This document shows positions 1 to 7,422 of a DNA stretch of 10,008 nt, piece after piece (within the stretch, counting starts at the first letter, position 1; each line of letters starts with the position of its first letter). The position numbers and the translations under genes are program-made. The notes beneath the pieces were generated by a model, which saw only the letters and a list, made by a program, of their open reading frames with translations, was not told where the DNA came from and ran no database searches. Source of the DNA: Pseudomonadota bacterium (lineage in GTDB: Bacteria; Pseudomonadota; Gammaproteobacteria; Burkholderiales; Burkholderiaceae_C); assembly GCA_021798395.1 (NCBI GenBank), contig JAJZHS010000066.1, positions 1 to 10,008 on the forward strand, written 5' to 3'.

Positions 1-1
1 G

Positions 2-3000
2 ACGCAGGTCGACGTCACCGAACGCCATCAGCAGTCGCGGCGCGTGCAGCACACCCAGGGCGTGTACCGCGCACTGGCCGCGGCGACCGACTCGCTGCTG
101 CAAAGCGCGAGCGACGAGGACATGATCGAGCGGCTGTGCCGCAGCCTGATCGACGGCACCGAGTTCGACGCCGCGTGGCTGGTGCGGCCTGGCGAGGGGG
201 ATTATTTCCGCGCCCTGGGAATCGCGACCAAGACTGCGGACAACCTGAGCGTCCTGCAGGCTCTGCGCGTCCCGATCGGCGACGAGCGTTTTGCGATCGT
301 TCAGGCCTGGCGCACCGGAGAGCCGGCGCTGCACCGCGCCGCCGGGGGCTCCGCCACCTCCGGTACCGGAGCGGATGACTACGCGGCACTGCTGCAGCGG
401 CTGCGCTGGCGCTCGCTGCAGGCGGTTCCGGTGCGCCGCGCCGGCGAGCGCTGGGGCGTGCTGCTGCTCGCTGCGGGGCGCGCCGATCTGTTCGACGACA
501 CCACGCGCCGGGCCTGCGAGCAGGTCGCGGCGTTGCTCGGCCACGGGCTCGACGAACTCGATCGCAAGTTGGCGCTGCAGGCCTTGCAAAGCGCCGAGAG
601 CCAGCGCGCGCGGGTCGACGTGCTGACCGGACTGCCCAACCGGCTTGCGCTCGACGAATACCTGCCGGTTGCGCTGGCGCGCGCGCAACGGCGGCAAAGC
701 CTGGTTGCCGTCGGCATGCTCGACCTCGACGACTTCAAGCCGGTCAACGACAACTTCGGCCACGCCGCAGGCGACACGCTGCTCCGGCAGTACGCGCACG
801 CGATACGCAGCAAGCTGCGGCGCGACGACTTCGTCGCCCGGATCGGAGGCGACGAGCTGGTCGTCGTGTTCGAGAATCTCGACGGTGTGCGCTTCATGGA
901 CCAGTTGCGGCTCGCGCTGGACCGGCTGCACGACGCCGTGCGCGTGCCGTTCGACCTCGGCGACGGTCGCCGCGCCCAGATGGGCATGACGATGGGGTTG
1001 GCGGTGTATCCGCACGATTCGCTGGAGCCCGAAATCCTGCTGCGCGTGGCCGACGCGGCGATGTACGCCAACAAGCTGCACAAGCACGACCGGCAGCATT
1101 GGTGGCGCATCGGCAACGTGGGAGCCGAACTGGCGCCGGAGGCACGCGAGGCGGCGCTGGAGCCTTTCGGCAACGAAGCGTCGATCCTGCTCGGGTCGCT
1201 GAACGACCCGATGCTCGACTCGGTGACGTCGGCGTTCACCACGGCCTTCTACGAGACGCTGGGCCGCAGCGCCGTGCTGTCGGACGTGCTCGGCTGCCTC
1301 GGCGCCGAAGAGTTCGAGCACCTCAAGCGCGCGCAGGGGCGGCACCTGCGCCTGCTGCTGAAGCCCGATCTGCAGCGCGACGCCATGGAGGACGAAGGCC
1401 GGCGGCTCGGCCGGATCCACGCGCTGGTGGGCATCAGCGCGGCCGCGATGGAAGCGGCCTTCGGGCTGTGCGAGGACATCCTGCGCGAGCAGCTCGAGAC
1501 GGCCGTGGTGTCGTCGCGCTACCGCTACCGAGTCCAGCGGGTGATTTCCGGGCGCTTGCGGCTGGACATGCAGACGCAGCTGGCGGCCGCCGACGGCACG
1601 ACGGCGAAGTATTTCAGCATGCTCGAGGTGTCGACGCCGATCGCGCTGCGCCTGGTCGACGTTCTGCCCAAGGTGCTGCAGGCGCTGAGCGAGCTGCCGG
1701 GAATGCGCCACGCCATCGTGTTCAGGCCCGACGAGCACGGCGTGCTGCGCGACCAGGCCGGCGCCGGCGACGACTTCGTCGGTCTGTCGGAAGTCATTCT
1801 CGCGCATCCGGAACTCTATCCCAACCTCAACCCGTCCCCCGGAGCCGCGCGCGGGCCGTTGTCGATGGCCTGGTTCAGCCGCAAGGTGCAGGTCATCGGC
1901 GCGTACCTGCACGACGCGCGTCTGGCTCCGTGGCACGACCTGGCCCGCCGCCTCGGCTGGCGCAGCGCGGCCGTCGTGCCGATTTCGATCGGCGACGATA
2001 CCGACAGCGTGCTGATGCTGTTCGGAGCGTACCCGCACCAGTTCTCCTCGGGCTGGGCGTTGTCGTGGCTCGAGCTGCTGCGCAACCGCCTGGACGCGCA
2101 ATTCGCGGTGGCCGCGCGCGGCCACCGGCCGATCGACGCGGCGCAGAGCCGGACCTTCCGCGAGCTGCTGTACGGCGGCGGGCTGCGCATGTGGGTGCAA
2201 CCCATCGTCGACATCCAGACGGGGCGCGTGGTCAAGGTCGAGGCGCTGGCGCGGTTGCACGCCGCCGGCGGCGAAGTGGTCATGCCCAAGCGCTTCCTGC
2301 CGGCATTCGGCGAGCAGGAGCTGCAGGCGCTGTTCATCCAGGGCCTGCGCCAGTCGCTCGACCTGCTGCACGGCTGGCGCGACTCCGGGCTCGACGTCGA
2401 CCTGGCGGTCAATCTGCCGCCGTTGACTTTGACGCACCCGGACTGCATCGGCTGGATCGAGCACGCGCTGCGCGATGCGCAGGTCGCGCCCGAGCACCTG
2501 TCGCTGGAAGTCCTCGAAGACGGCGACATCGACCGCGCCCGCACCGACGAGGCGATCCATGCGCTCAGCGCGCTGGGCGTGCGGCTCGCGCTCGACGACC
2601 TCGGGTCGGGCTACAGCAGCCTGACTCGCCTGGCTTCGCTGCCGATCGACACGGTGAAAATCGACCAGGGACTGATCCGCGAACTGCCGCGCGATCCGCT
2701 GCGCACGGTGAGGCTGCTGTCGACGCTGCTGCGCATCGGCAGCGAGTTTGCCGCGCGCACGGTCGTCGAAGGACTCGAGGAAGACGCACACGTCGAAGTC
2801 GCGCGATGGCTCGGCGCCAGGCTCGTGCAGGGCTACGCGCTGGCGCGGCCGATGCCGGCGGCGGCGTTCGCGGAGTGGATGCGCAGCGACCGGCCCGCGC
2901 CGCGCGACGACCTTGCACTGCACACCTGGCCCGGAGCGCTGGCCTTCCACTGGGCGGCGACGCACGATGCCGCGCACGCACGCCATGCCGGGCCGCTCGA

Positions 3001-3157
3001 CGCCTGCGCGCTGACGCGATTCCTGCGCGCGCGCGGAGTCGATGACGCCGAGGTGTCGCGCTGGCACGGCCAACTGCACCACGGCAGTCGCGCGCAGCGC
3101 CGCGACGATGCGTCGCAGGCGCTGCTGCAGTGGCTGGAACGGCGGGTCGTGGCCTGA
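2..3157 (+). CDS. Bifunctional c-di-GMP cyclase/phosphodiesterase with internal sensor globin (5' end outside window)
   Basis: The frame is open from base 2, and its first residues (…VDVTERH…) look like the end of a PAS/PAC domain, so the GTG at 44 is probably not the start and the gene begins upstream of the window. Residues below are numbered from that GTG. In order: GAF about 12-170, a short signalling helix, then GGDEF about 188-345. The GGDEF domain has the active-site variant GGDEL (268-272) and an RxxD inhibitory site (R259, D262) at the standard five-residue spacing. A sensor-globin-like domain spans about 368-500, with candidate proximal His H459 (RIHALVGIS) and distal Tyr Y403. A weaker GAF-like domain covers about 535-690. 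EAL spans about 705-950 with E733 (EAL), N790, E822, DDLGSG (851-856), K872 and E909 all present. A His/Cys-rich tail ends the protein. GGDEF domains make c-di-GMP from two GTP and EAL domains hydrolyse it to pGpG; both look intact here. The protein would act in the cytoplasm or at the membrane, depending on the missing N-terminus. Inferred role: O2-responsive control of c-di-GMP. Confidence 0.93.
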   Translation, partial: TQVDVTERHQQSRRVQHTQGVYRALAAATDSLLQSASDEDMIERLCRSLIDGTEFDAAWLVRPGEGDYFRALGIATKTADNLSVLQALRVPIGDERFAIVQAWRTGEPALHRAAGGSATSGTGADDYAALLQRLRWRSLQAVPVRRAGERWGVLLLAAGRADLFDDTTRRACEQVAALLGHGLDELDRKLALQALQSAESQRARVDVLTGLPNRLALDEYLPVALARAQRRQSLVAVGMLDLDDFKPVNDNFGHAAGDTLLRQYAHAIRSKLRRDDFVARIGGDELVVVFENLDGVRFMDQLRLALDRLHDAVRVPFDLGDGRRAQMGMTMGLAVYPHDSLEPEILLRVADAAMYANKLHKHDRQHWWRIGNVGAELAPEAREAALEPFGNEASILLGSLNDPMLDSVTSAFTTAFYETLGRSAVLSDVLGCLGAEEFEHLKRAQGRHLRLLLKPDLQRDAMEDEGRRLGRIHALVGISAAAMEAAFGLCEDILREQLETAVVSSRYRYRVQRVISGRLRLDMQTQLAAADGTTAKYFSMLEVSTPIALRLVDVLPKVLQALSELPGMRHAIVFRPDEHGVLRDQAGAGDDFVGLSEVILAHPELYPNLNPSPGAARGPLSMAWFSRKVQVIGAYLHDARLAPWHDLARRLGWRSAAVVPISIGDDTDSVLMLFGAYPHQFSSGWALSWLELLRNRLDAQFAVAARGHRPIDAAQSRTFRELLYGGGLRMWVQPIVDIQTGRVVKVEALARLHAAGGEVVMPKRFLPAFGEQELQALFIQGLRQSLDLLHGWRDSGLDVDLAVNLPPLTLTHPDCIGWIEHALRDAQVAPEHLSLEVLEDGDIDRARTDEAIHALSALGVRLALDDLGSGYSSLTRLASLPIDTVKIDQGLIRELPRDPLRTVRLLSTLLRIGSEFAARTVVEGLEEDAHVEVARWLGARLVQGYALARPMPAAAFAEWMRSDRPAPRDDLALHTWPGALAFHWAATHDAAHARHAGPLDACALTRFLRARGVDDAEVSRWHGQLHHGSRAQRRDDASQALLQWLERRVVA

Positions 3158-3161
3158 CATC

Positions 3162-3198
3162 GGCGCCGGCGTGCCAGGCGCCGCGGACGCACCCGCGG
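3162..3198 (+). other. Two abutting GC hairpins just after the c-di-GMP gene
   Basis: GGCGCC at 3162-3167 and 3177-3182 can pair. CCGCGG at 3181-3186 and 3193-3198 can also pair, and the two hairpins share two bases. They begin four bases after the stop codon at 3155-3157. There is no T tract, so this is not a classical intrinsic terminator. It could slow polymerase or protect the mRNA 3' end, or it could be chance in GC-rich DNA. Confidence 0.25.
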
Positions 3199-3234
3199 TG
3201 CAACGCAGCGCGCTGGGTGCGACTTCGGTCTCGC

Positions 3235-3652
3235 TCGTCGAGCCAGACGGTGACCTTGAGCGCGGGGCAGACCGTCACCATCGACGCCGCCACCCTGGCG
3301 ATTTCGGATCAGGTCGCGCAGGCCGTGCTCACCGATTACAGGCGGCGGGTCGAGCGGCGGCACGGGTGGCACGGTCGGCGGATCGACCGTCACGGTTCCC
3401 GGCAGCACCCAATCGACCGCGATGCCGGCGTCCAGCGGAACGGTGACGGTGGTTTCGGACGGGAGCAACTTGAGCGTCAGCGGGCCATTGCTGGGTTCGC
3501 TTCCTGCCGGCTGCACCGGCAACTCCGCAGCGACCGGAACGATCAGCGGGCTGGCGAATCCGATGGTCACGCTGACGCAGACCCTGACCTGCAACGAGGC
3601 GGGGGCGACGTTCACCGACACACTGAGCGTCAAACTGGTTGGTGCGTACTGA
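3235..3652 (+). pseudogene. Remnant of a Thr/Ser/Gly-rich, probably exported protein, frameshifted
   Basis: Two protein-like stretches lie in adjacent frames. From about 3235 to 3339 one frame reads SQTVTLSAGQTVTIDAATLA and onward to VLTDY. From 3341 the next frame (+1) reads GGGSSGGTGGTVGG, continues through Thr/Val/Ser-rich sequence with two Cys (LPAGC and LTCNEAG), and stops at 3650-3652 after VGAY. Skipping the single A at 3340 joins them into one sensible protein: a beta-rich segment, a Gly/Ser linker, then a second beta-rich segment with a possible disulphide. No signal peptide or convincing start precedes it; the bases back to the previous stop give only Arg-rich or unconvincing translations. 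I therefore read it as a 5'-truncated, frameshifted remnant. An ATG at 3422 could in principle start a 76-residue fragment, but no ribosome binding site is seen. I do not recognise the family. A sequencing indel is an alternative explanation of the frameshift, but not of the missing signal peptide. Confidence 0.5.
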
Positions 3653-3686
3653 TCGTGCCGCCGCGCGGCGGAGCGCGCGGCGGCCG

Positions 3687-3718
3687 AAAAAAAAGCCGCT
3701 GCGTGCGCAGCGGCTTTT
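3687..3718 (-). terminator. Rho-independent terminator of the cold-shock gene
   Basis: A perfect 12-bp stem is formed by 3691-3702 and 3707-3718 with a four-base loop. Read on the - strand it is followed by eight T residues (the A run at 3687-3694), the classical intrinsic form. It lies about 30 bases after the stop codon of the csp gene. Read on the + strand only four T follow the stem, but it may also stop transcription coming from the c-di-GMP gene side. Confidence 0.9.
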
Positions 3719-3746
3719 CGGCCTTGGCCCTGAGGCGGAGGCGGGT

Positions 3747-3953
3747 TCAGATCGCCTGCACGTTCGCCGCCTGCAGGCCTTTCTGGCCCTGCTTGACGTC
3801 GAATTGCACGCGCTGGTTTTCGCTCAGCGTCTTGAATCCGTTGCCCTGGATTTCGCTGAAGTGGACGAAAAGTTCAGCTCCGCCGTTGTCCTGGGCGATG
3901 AAACCAAAGCCCTTGCTTTCGTTGAACCATTTCACGGTGCCTTGACTGGGCAT
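3747..3953 (-). CDS. CspA-family cold-shock protein (68 aa)
   Basis: This is a single cold-shock domain of typical length. It is a five-stranded beta-barrel that binds single-stranded RNA and DNA in the cytoplasm and acts as an RNA chaperone or antiterminator. RNP1 is at residues 14-20 (KGFGFIA) and RNP2 at 28-32 (LFVHF), and the N-terminal TVKWFN motif is intact. The start was set at the ATG (complement of 3951-3953): the domain begins there and an AGGAAG ribosome binding site sits about six bases upstream. The frame is open for a further 22 codons, but that sequence is not conserved in the family and would swallow the ribosome binding site. The gene is monocistronic, with a strong terminator behind it and a structured leader in front. 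Its codon use is less GC-extreme than its neighbours, as usual for a highly expressed gene. Several paralogues usually exist per genome, so I give no specific csp symbol. Confidence 0.97.
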   Translation of the reverse strand: MPSQGTVKWFNESKGFGFIAQDNGGAELFVHFSEIQGNGFKTLSENQRVQFDVKQGQKGLQAANVQAI

Positions 3954-4038
3954 TTTGCTTCCTTCGATCGAGTGACGATTGTTTCCGAACGGCACGCGCC
4001 GTCCGGCGCAGAAACACACAAGACCATCACTCGATGAA
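3954..4038 (-). promoter_or_regulatory. Structured 5' leader of the cold-shock mRNA
   Basis: Three nested inverted repeats lie just upstream of the csp start. The outer one is a perfect 9-bp pair (3967-3975 with 4027-4035). Past a single bulged C it can extend by three pairs, TTC with the GAA that begins the GAAGGAAG ribosome-binding region, and inward through G-U pairs. Inside it lies a 6-bp pair (3980-3985 with 4011-4016), and inside that a GC hairpin (3996-4001 with 4004-4009). Leaders of cspA-type genes are known to be long and to refold with temperature. That this one does so is inference from the fold. Confidence 0.5.
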
Positions 4039-4104
4039 ATCGGCGCCCACCGCGCGCAGGCATCGCGCCCGTCCCGCGGTCGACCGGAAAATCAGAAAGC
4101 CATG

Positions 4105-4140
4105 TAACTTCTGTATACCTACCCGTTCATCATAGCATCG
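4105..4140. promoter_or_regulatory. AT-richer patch, likely promoter region between the divergent csp and secreted-protein genes
   Basis: This is the only clearly AT-richer stretch of the 281-base divergent gap. On the - strand it holds two -10-like hexamers, TATGAT (complement of 4129-4134) and TATACA (complement of 4112-4117), either of which would give csp a leader of about 150-170 bases. I see no good -35 for either. The + strand gene at 4235 may be driven from the same patch. Which hexamer is used cannot be told from sequence alone. Confidence 0.35.
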
Positions 4141-4234
4141 TCCGACGCGGCGTGCTCGGTGGCGCCACGCCGGAAGGGAACCCCGCGCGACGCTGCGGCT
4201 CGAAGCGGTTCAAGCCACTTTCGGGAGCCGTCCG

Positions 4235-4834
4235 ATGCACACTTCGTTCTTGTCGACGCGCGTGACCGCCGGCGCAGCGGCGCTGCTGTTCGCCGCCGCG
4301 GCGTGCGGCGCGGCGCGCGCCCAGGGCATCCTGGCGTTCAACTTCACCGGCGAGGCACTTGAATGCGCCGTGGTCGCGGCGCGCGCCGACGGCACCGAAG
4401 TGGTGCTGCATGACGGCGCGATCGACGTCTTCCCGCCGTCTCAGATCGCGCTCCCGGCCGGATTCTGGCCGCAGGGCGCGACCCGCGCCGATTCTCCTGA
4501 CTTCGCGTCGCTGCGGCTCGATTGCCGCATGCCGGGATCGCTGCAGCCGCTGCTGCGCTATCGCAAGACCCTGCGCGCGACGAGCAGCTTCTGGATTTCC
4601 GACCTGACCGGCGCCCGCGTGCTGCCGAACGCGTCGACGCTGCTCAGCCTGAGCTTCGGCTCGCGCATGGACTACGACTCCGATACTGAGGAGTACGCCG
4701 AGGTCCTGACCGTCAAGGCTGCGTACGCCCCGGTGGTCGCGATCGGCTCCTGGGAGGACTCGAACTGGCAGGCGTACCGCTTTCCCAAGGAACTCAGGCG
4801 CGGCATGGCTGCGGGAAACGGCAGCGCGCACTGA
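4235..4834 (+). CDS. Secreted protein of unknown function (199 aa)
   Basis: I do not recognise the family. The N-terminus is a clear Sec signal peptide: a short start with one Arg (R9), an Ala/Leu-rich core (about 11-23) and a likely signal peptidase I site after A29 (ARA before Q30). A Cys at 24 lies in a run of Ala, but the lipobox is poor, so export to the periplasm or outside is likelier than lipoprotein anchoring. The mature part is about 170 residues with no further membrane segment. It has two Cys (C44, C97) that could form a disulphide, and an acidic Tyr/Asp/Glu-rich patch (about 146-155). The ATG has a GGGAG ribosome binding site seven bases upstream. It is transcribed away from csp, and 197 bases separate it from the kinase gene downstream, so co-transcription is possible but not shown. 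Codon use matches its neighbours. Confidence 0.82.
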   Translation: MHTSFLSTRVTAGAAALLFAAAACGAARAQGILAFNFTGEALECAVVAARADGTEVVLHDGAIDVFPPSQIALPAGFWPQGATRADSPDFASLRLDCRMPGSLQPLLRYRKTLRATSSFWISDLTGARVLPNASTLLSLSFGSRMDYDSDTEEYAEVLTVKAAYAPVVAIGSWEDSNWQAYRFPKELRRGMAAGNGSAH

Positions 4835-5031
4835 GAAGGTGTGAACGGATCCACCACGCCCGCTCGGCTGCCGCTGGCCGTGCCGCTCGGCGTTGCGCAT
4901 GCTCGCCGTAGCCGGTGCTGCGACCGCGCTTCGCGCGTGGCGCAGGAGGCGCGCTTGCGCTGCGTCAAGGCGTCGCCGCGCGCGCCGACGCCACAATCGG
5001 TCGCGGCGCGCCTCGCCGAATCGCCCCGATC

Positions 5032-7422
5032 ATGCCCCCATTCAAAGGCCTGCGTTGCAGGCTTCCCCGCAGCCTGCGCCTGGCGCTGGGCTATGCGCTG
5101 TTCGCCAGCGCGTGCATCGCGCTGGTCGCCGCGTTCGACGTGGCTCGCCCGGACCTGCACCGGCGCTTGCCGCAGTTGCGCCTGCTCGAGGCGCTGCTGT
5201 TCGTGCTGGCCAGCGTGGTGCTGCTCCAGCGCATGGCGTGGCGGCAGCAGCGCGCGATGCTCGATGCCTTGCGGCGCAGCGAAGCCGAACTGCGCGAGCG
5301 TGACCAGGCGCGCGAACTCTACGCGCAGGTGCTCGACGGCGCGGCCGACGCGATCTACGCCAAGGATCTCGACGGTCGTTACCTGCTGCTCAACAGCGCG
5401 GCGCGCCGCCTGGCCGGAGGCGCCCAGCGCGACAGCGAGCTGGCCGCCAGCGCGACGCAGCTGGCCGATATCCGCGCCCACGACCGCGAAATCGTCGCCC
5501 GGCGCGAAAGCGCGCGCTTCGATGAAATCGTCCACGGCCCCGACGGCGAACTGGTGCTGGACGTGATCAAGGGGCCGCTGCTCGACGCCGGCGGCGCAGT
5601 GCGCGGCGTGTTCGGCATTTCGCGCGACGTCACCGTGCAGCGGCGCGACGCGCAGCGGCTTCGGCTGTGGGGCGAGTCGTTCGCCCGCGCCGCGTTCGGC
5701 CTGGCGATTTCCGACGTCGCCAGCAATACCTTCGTCGCGGTCAACCCGGCGTTCGCGCAGCAGCGCGGCTGGGGCCCCGACGATCTGGTCGGCCGCTCGG
5801 TGCTGTCGGTGTTCACGGCGCAGGAGCGTGCGCGCATGCAGGCCAGCCTGGGCGCTCTGGACGCGGCCGGCCACGGCGTGTTCGAGACCGAACACCAGCG
5901 CCGCGACGGCAGCCGCTTCCCGGTGCACCTCGACGTCACCGTGTTGCGCGACGCGCAGGGCCGCGCGGTCAGCCGCATCGCGTACGCGATCGACATCAGC
6001 GCGCGGCGCGCGGCCGAGCGCGAGCTGCAGCGCACGCAGCAGCAGTTGCGCACCTTCATCGCCACCGCGCCGATCGCCATCGCGCTGTTCGACCGCGACA
6101 TGCGCTACCTGGCGTACAGCGACCGCTGGCTGCTCGACTATGGCCGCGGTCGCCTCGCGCTGCACGGCGTAAGCCACTACGCGCTCAACCCGGACCTGCC
6201 GGCGGAATGGTTGGAGGTGCATCGGCGGGGTCTGCAGGGCCAGACGCAGCGCAACGACGAGGACCTGTGGGTCATGGCCGACGGCACCCGTCGCTGGATG
6301 CGCTGGGCCGTGGTGCCCTGGCGCGACGCGCGCGGCGCGATCGCCGGGCTGATCATGTCGGCCGAAGACATCACCGAGGCCAAGCGTGCGCGCGACGCCA
6401 TCGGCGAGCGCGAGGCGCGCTACCGCGCCGCGGTCGAAAGCGCGGCCGACGGATTCTGGATCGTCGACATGCGCAGCGGGCGGCTGCTCGACGTCAACGA
6501 CGCGTACGCGCGCGCCAGCGGCTACAGCCGCGAGGAGCTGCTGCGGCTGTCGGTTGCCGACCTGGAAGCCAGCGAGCGCGGCGACGAGGTCGCGGCGCAC
6601 ATCGCGCACGTGCGCGAAACCGGCCACGACACCTTCATCAGCCGGCACCGGCGCCGCGACGGCAGCACCTGGCCGGTCGAGGTGCACGTGGCGCATCACG
6701 CCGAAGCCGGAGGCCATGCCTACGCCTTCCTCAGCGACATCAGCGCGCGGCTGGCGCTGGAGCAGCGCATCGTCGACGCCGGCAATGCCGAGCAGCAGCG
6801 CCTGGGGCGCGAGATCCACGACGGCATCGGCCAGCAACTCAGCGCCCTGGGACTGTTCGCGCGCAGCCTTCAGCAGCGGTTGGCGCGCGGCGGACAGGAC
6901 GCCGAGGCCGCCGCCGCGGGCGAACTGGTGCAGCATCTGCAGCGGGTGCTGCGCGAAGCACGGTTGCTGGCGCGGGGGCTGGCGCCGCTGGACATCGCCG
7001 AGCACGGCCTGGCCGATGCGCTGACGCTGCTCGTCGCCGGCACGCGCGGCGGCGAGCAGACCGACTGCCGGATCGAGATCGCCGGCGCGCTGCCGCAGAT
7101 GCCGCCTGGCGTGGCGCTGCATCTGTACCGCATCGCGCAGGAGGCGCTGCACAACGCGCTGCGGCACGCGAATGCGCGGCACATCGTCGTCGGGCTGCAC
7201 GGCGACGGCCACGCGCTGGAGCTGAGCGTGCGCGACGACGGTCGCGGATTGCCCGGGGATTCCAGAAGCGACGGCCTCGGGCTGTCGACCCTGGTCTATC
7301 GCGCGCGCGCGATCGGCGCGAAGCTGCGCCTGCAGGGCGTGGACGGAGACGGCACCCTGGTCGCGTGCCGGTGGGCGCCTGACCCACCGGCACCCGGCGG
7401 CGCGCTCACGGCTCGCGATTGA
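5032..7422 (+). CDS. Membrane-bound multi-PAS sensor histidine kinase, NarL/DegS-type (796 aa)
   Basis: This is a two-component sensor kinase that autophosphorylates on His and passes phosphate to a NarL/LuxR-type regulator. Two membrane helices (about 14-36 and 50-68) enclose only a short outside loop, so sensing is probably cytoplasmic. Four PAS domains follow, at about 97-205, 213-325, 338-452 and 462-577, each ending in a D-[IV]-[ST]-type PAC motif. The dimerisation/phosphoacceptor domain is HisKA_3 type, with H596 in REIHDGIGQQL. The ATPase domain has N708 (N box, QEALHNALRHANA), the G1 motif D736-G-R-G and the G2 motif G748-L-G, so it looks active. I chose the ATG at 5032: the frame stays open upstream to a GTG at 4915, but those 39 residues are Arg/Ala-rich and unlike a domain. 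No clear ribosome binding site precedes the ATG. No response regulator lies next to it in this window. The 197 bases before it show no convincing promoter. Confidence 0.93.
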   Translation: MPPFKGLRCRLPRSLRLALGYALFASACIALVAAFDVARPDLHRRLPQLRLLEALLFVLASVVLLQRMAWRQQRAMLDALRRSEAELRERDQARELYAQVLDGAADAIYAKDLDGRYLLLNSAARRLAGGAQRDSELAASATQLADIRAHDREIVARRESARFDEIVHGPDGELVLDVIKGPLLDAGGAVRGVFGISRDVTVQRRDAQRLRLWGESFARAAFGLAISDVASNTFVAVNPAFAQQRGWGPDDLVGRSVLSVFTAQERARMQASLGALDAAGHGVFETEHQRRDGSRFPVHLDVTVLRDAQGRAVSRIAYAIDISARRAAERELQRTQQQLRTFIATAPIAIALFDRDMRYLAYSDRWLLDYGRGRLALHGVSHYALNPDLPAEWLEVHRRGLQGQTQRNDEDLWVMADGTRRWMRWAVVPWRDARGAIAGLIMSAEDITEAKRARDAIGEREARYRAAVESAADGFWIVDMRSGRLLDVNDAYARASGYSREELLRLSVADLEASERGDEVAAHIAHVRETGHDTFISRHRRRDGSTWPVEVHVAHHAEAGGHAYAFLSDISARLALEQRIVDAGNAEQQRLGREIHDGIGQQLSALGLFARSLQQRLARGGQDAEAAAAGELVQHLQRVLREARLLARGLAPLDIAEHGLADALTLLVAGTRGGEQTDCRIEIAGALPQMPPGVALHLYRIAQEALHNALRHANARHIVVGLHGDGHALELSVRDDGRGLPGDSRSDGLGLSTLVYRARAIGAKLRLQGVDGDGTLVACRWAPDPPAPGGALTARD

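Noticed and set aside
44..46. GTG as the start of the c-di-GMP enzyme
   Set aside because: The frame is open back to the window edge and the upstream residues (VDVTERH) look like a PAS/PAC end, so the gene is cut by the window.
1099..3045. Long second + strand open frame inside the c-di-GMP gene
   Set aside because: Arg/Ala-rich low-complexity translation; the other frame carries all GGDEF, globin and EAL motifs.
3954..4019. 22-residue N-terminal extension of the cold-shock protein
   Set aside because: Not a family feature. It would place the AGGAAG ribosome binding site inside the coding region, and the domain starts at the later ATG.
4235..4321. Lipoprotein signal at C24 of the secreted protein
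   Set aside because: The residues before the Cys are all Ala, a poor lipobox, and a good signal peptidase I site follows at A29.
4940..5000. Promoter for the kinase gene (ACAATC-like -10)
   Set aside because: No -35 at a fitting distance; GC-rich sequence gives such partial matches by chance.
4915..5031. Upstream GTG start giving the kinase 39 extra residues
   Set aside because: The extension is Arg/Ala-rich without a domain or signal, and the ATG at 5032 leads directly into the first membrane helix.
4672..7212. Very long open frame on the - strand opposite the kinase gene (about 846 codons)
   Set aside because: Its translation is Arg/Ala/Gln/His-rich with no domain, while the + strand frame encodes clear PAS, HisKA_3 and ATPase motifs. 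Long antisense frames are expected at this GC content.
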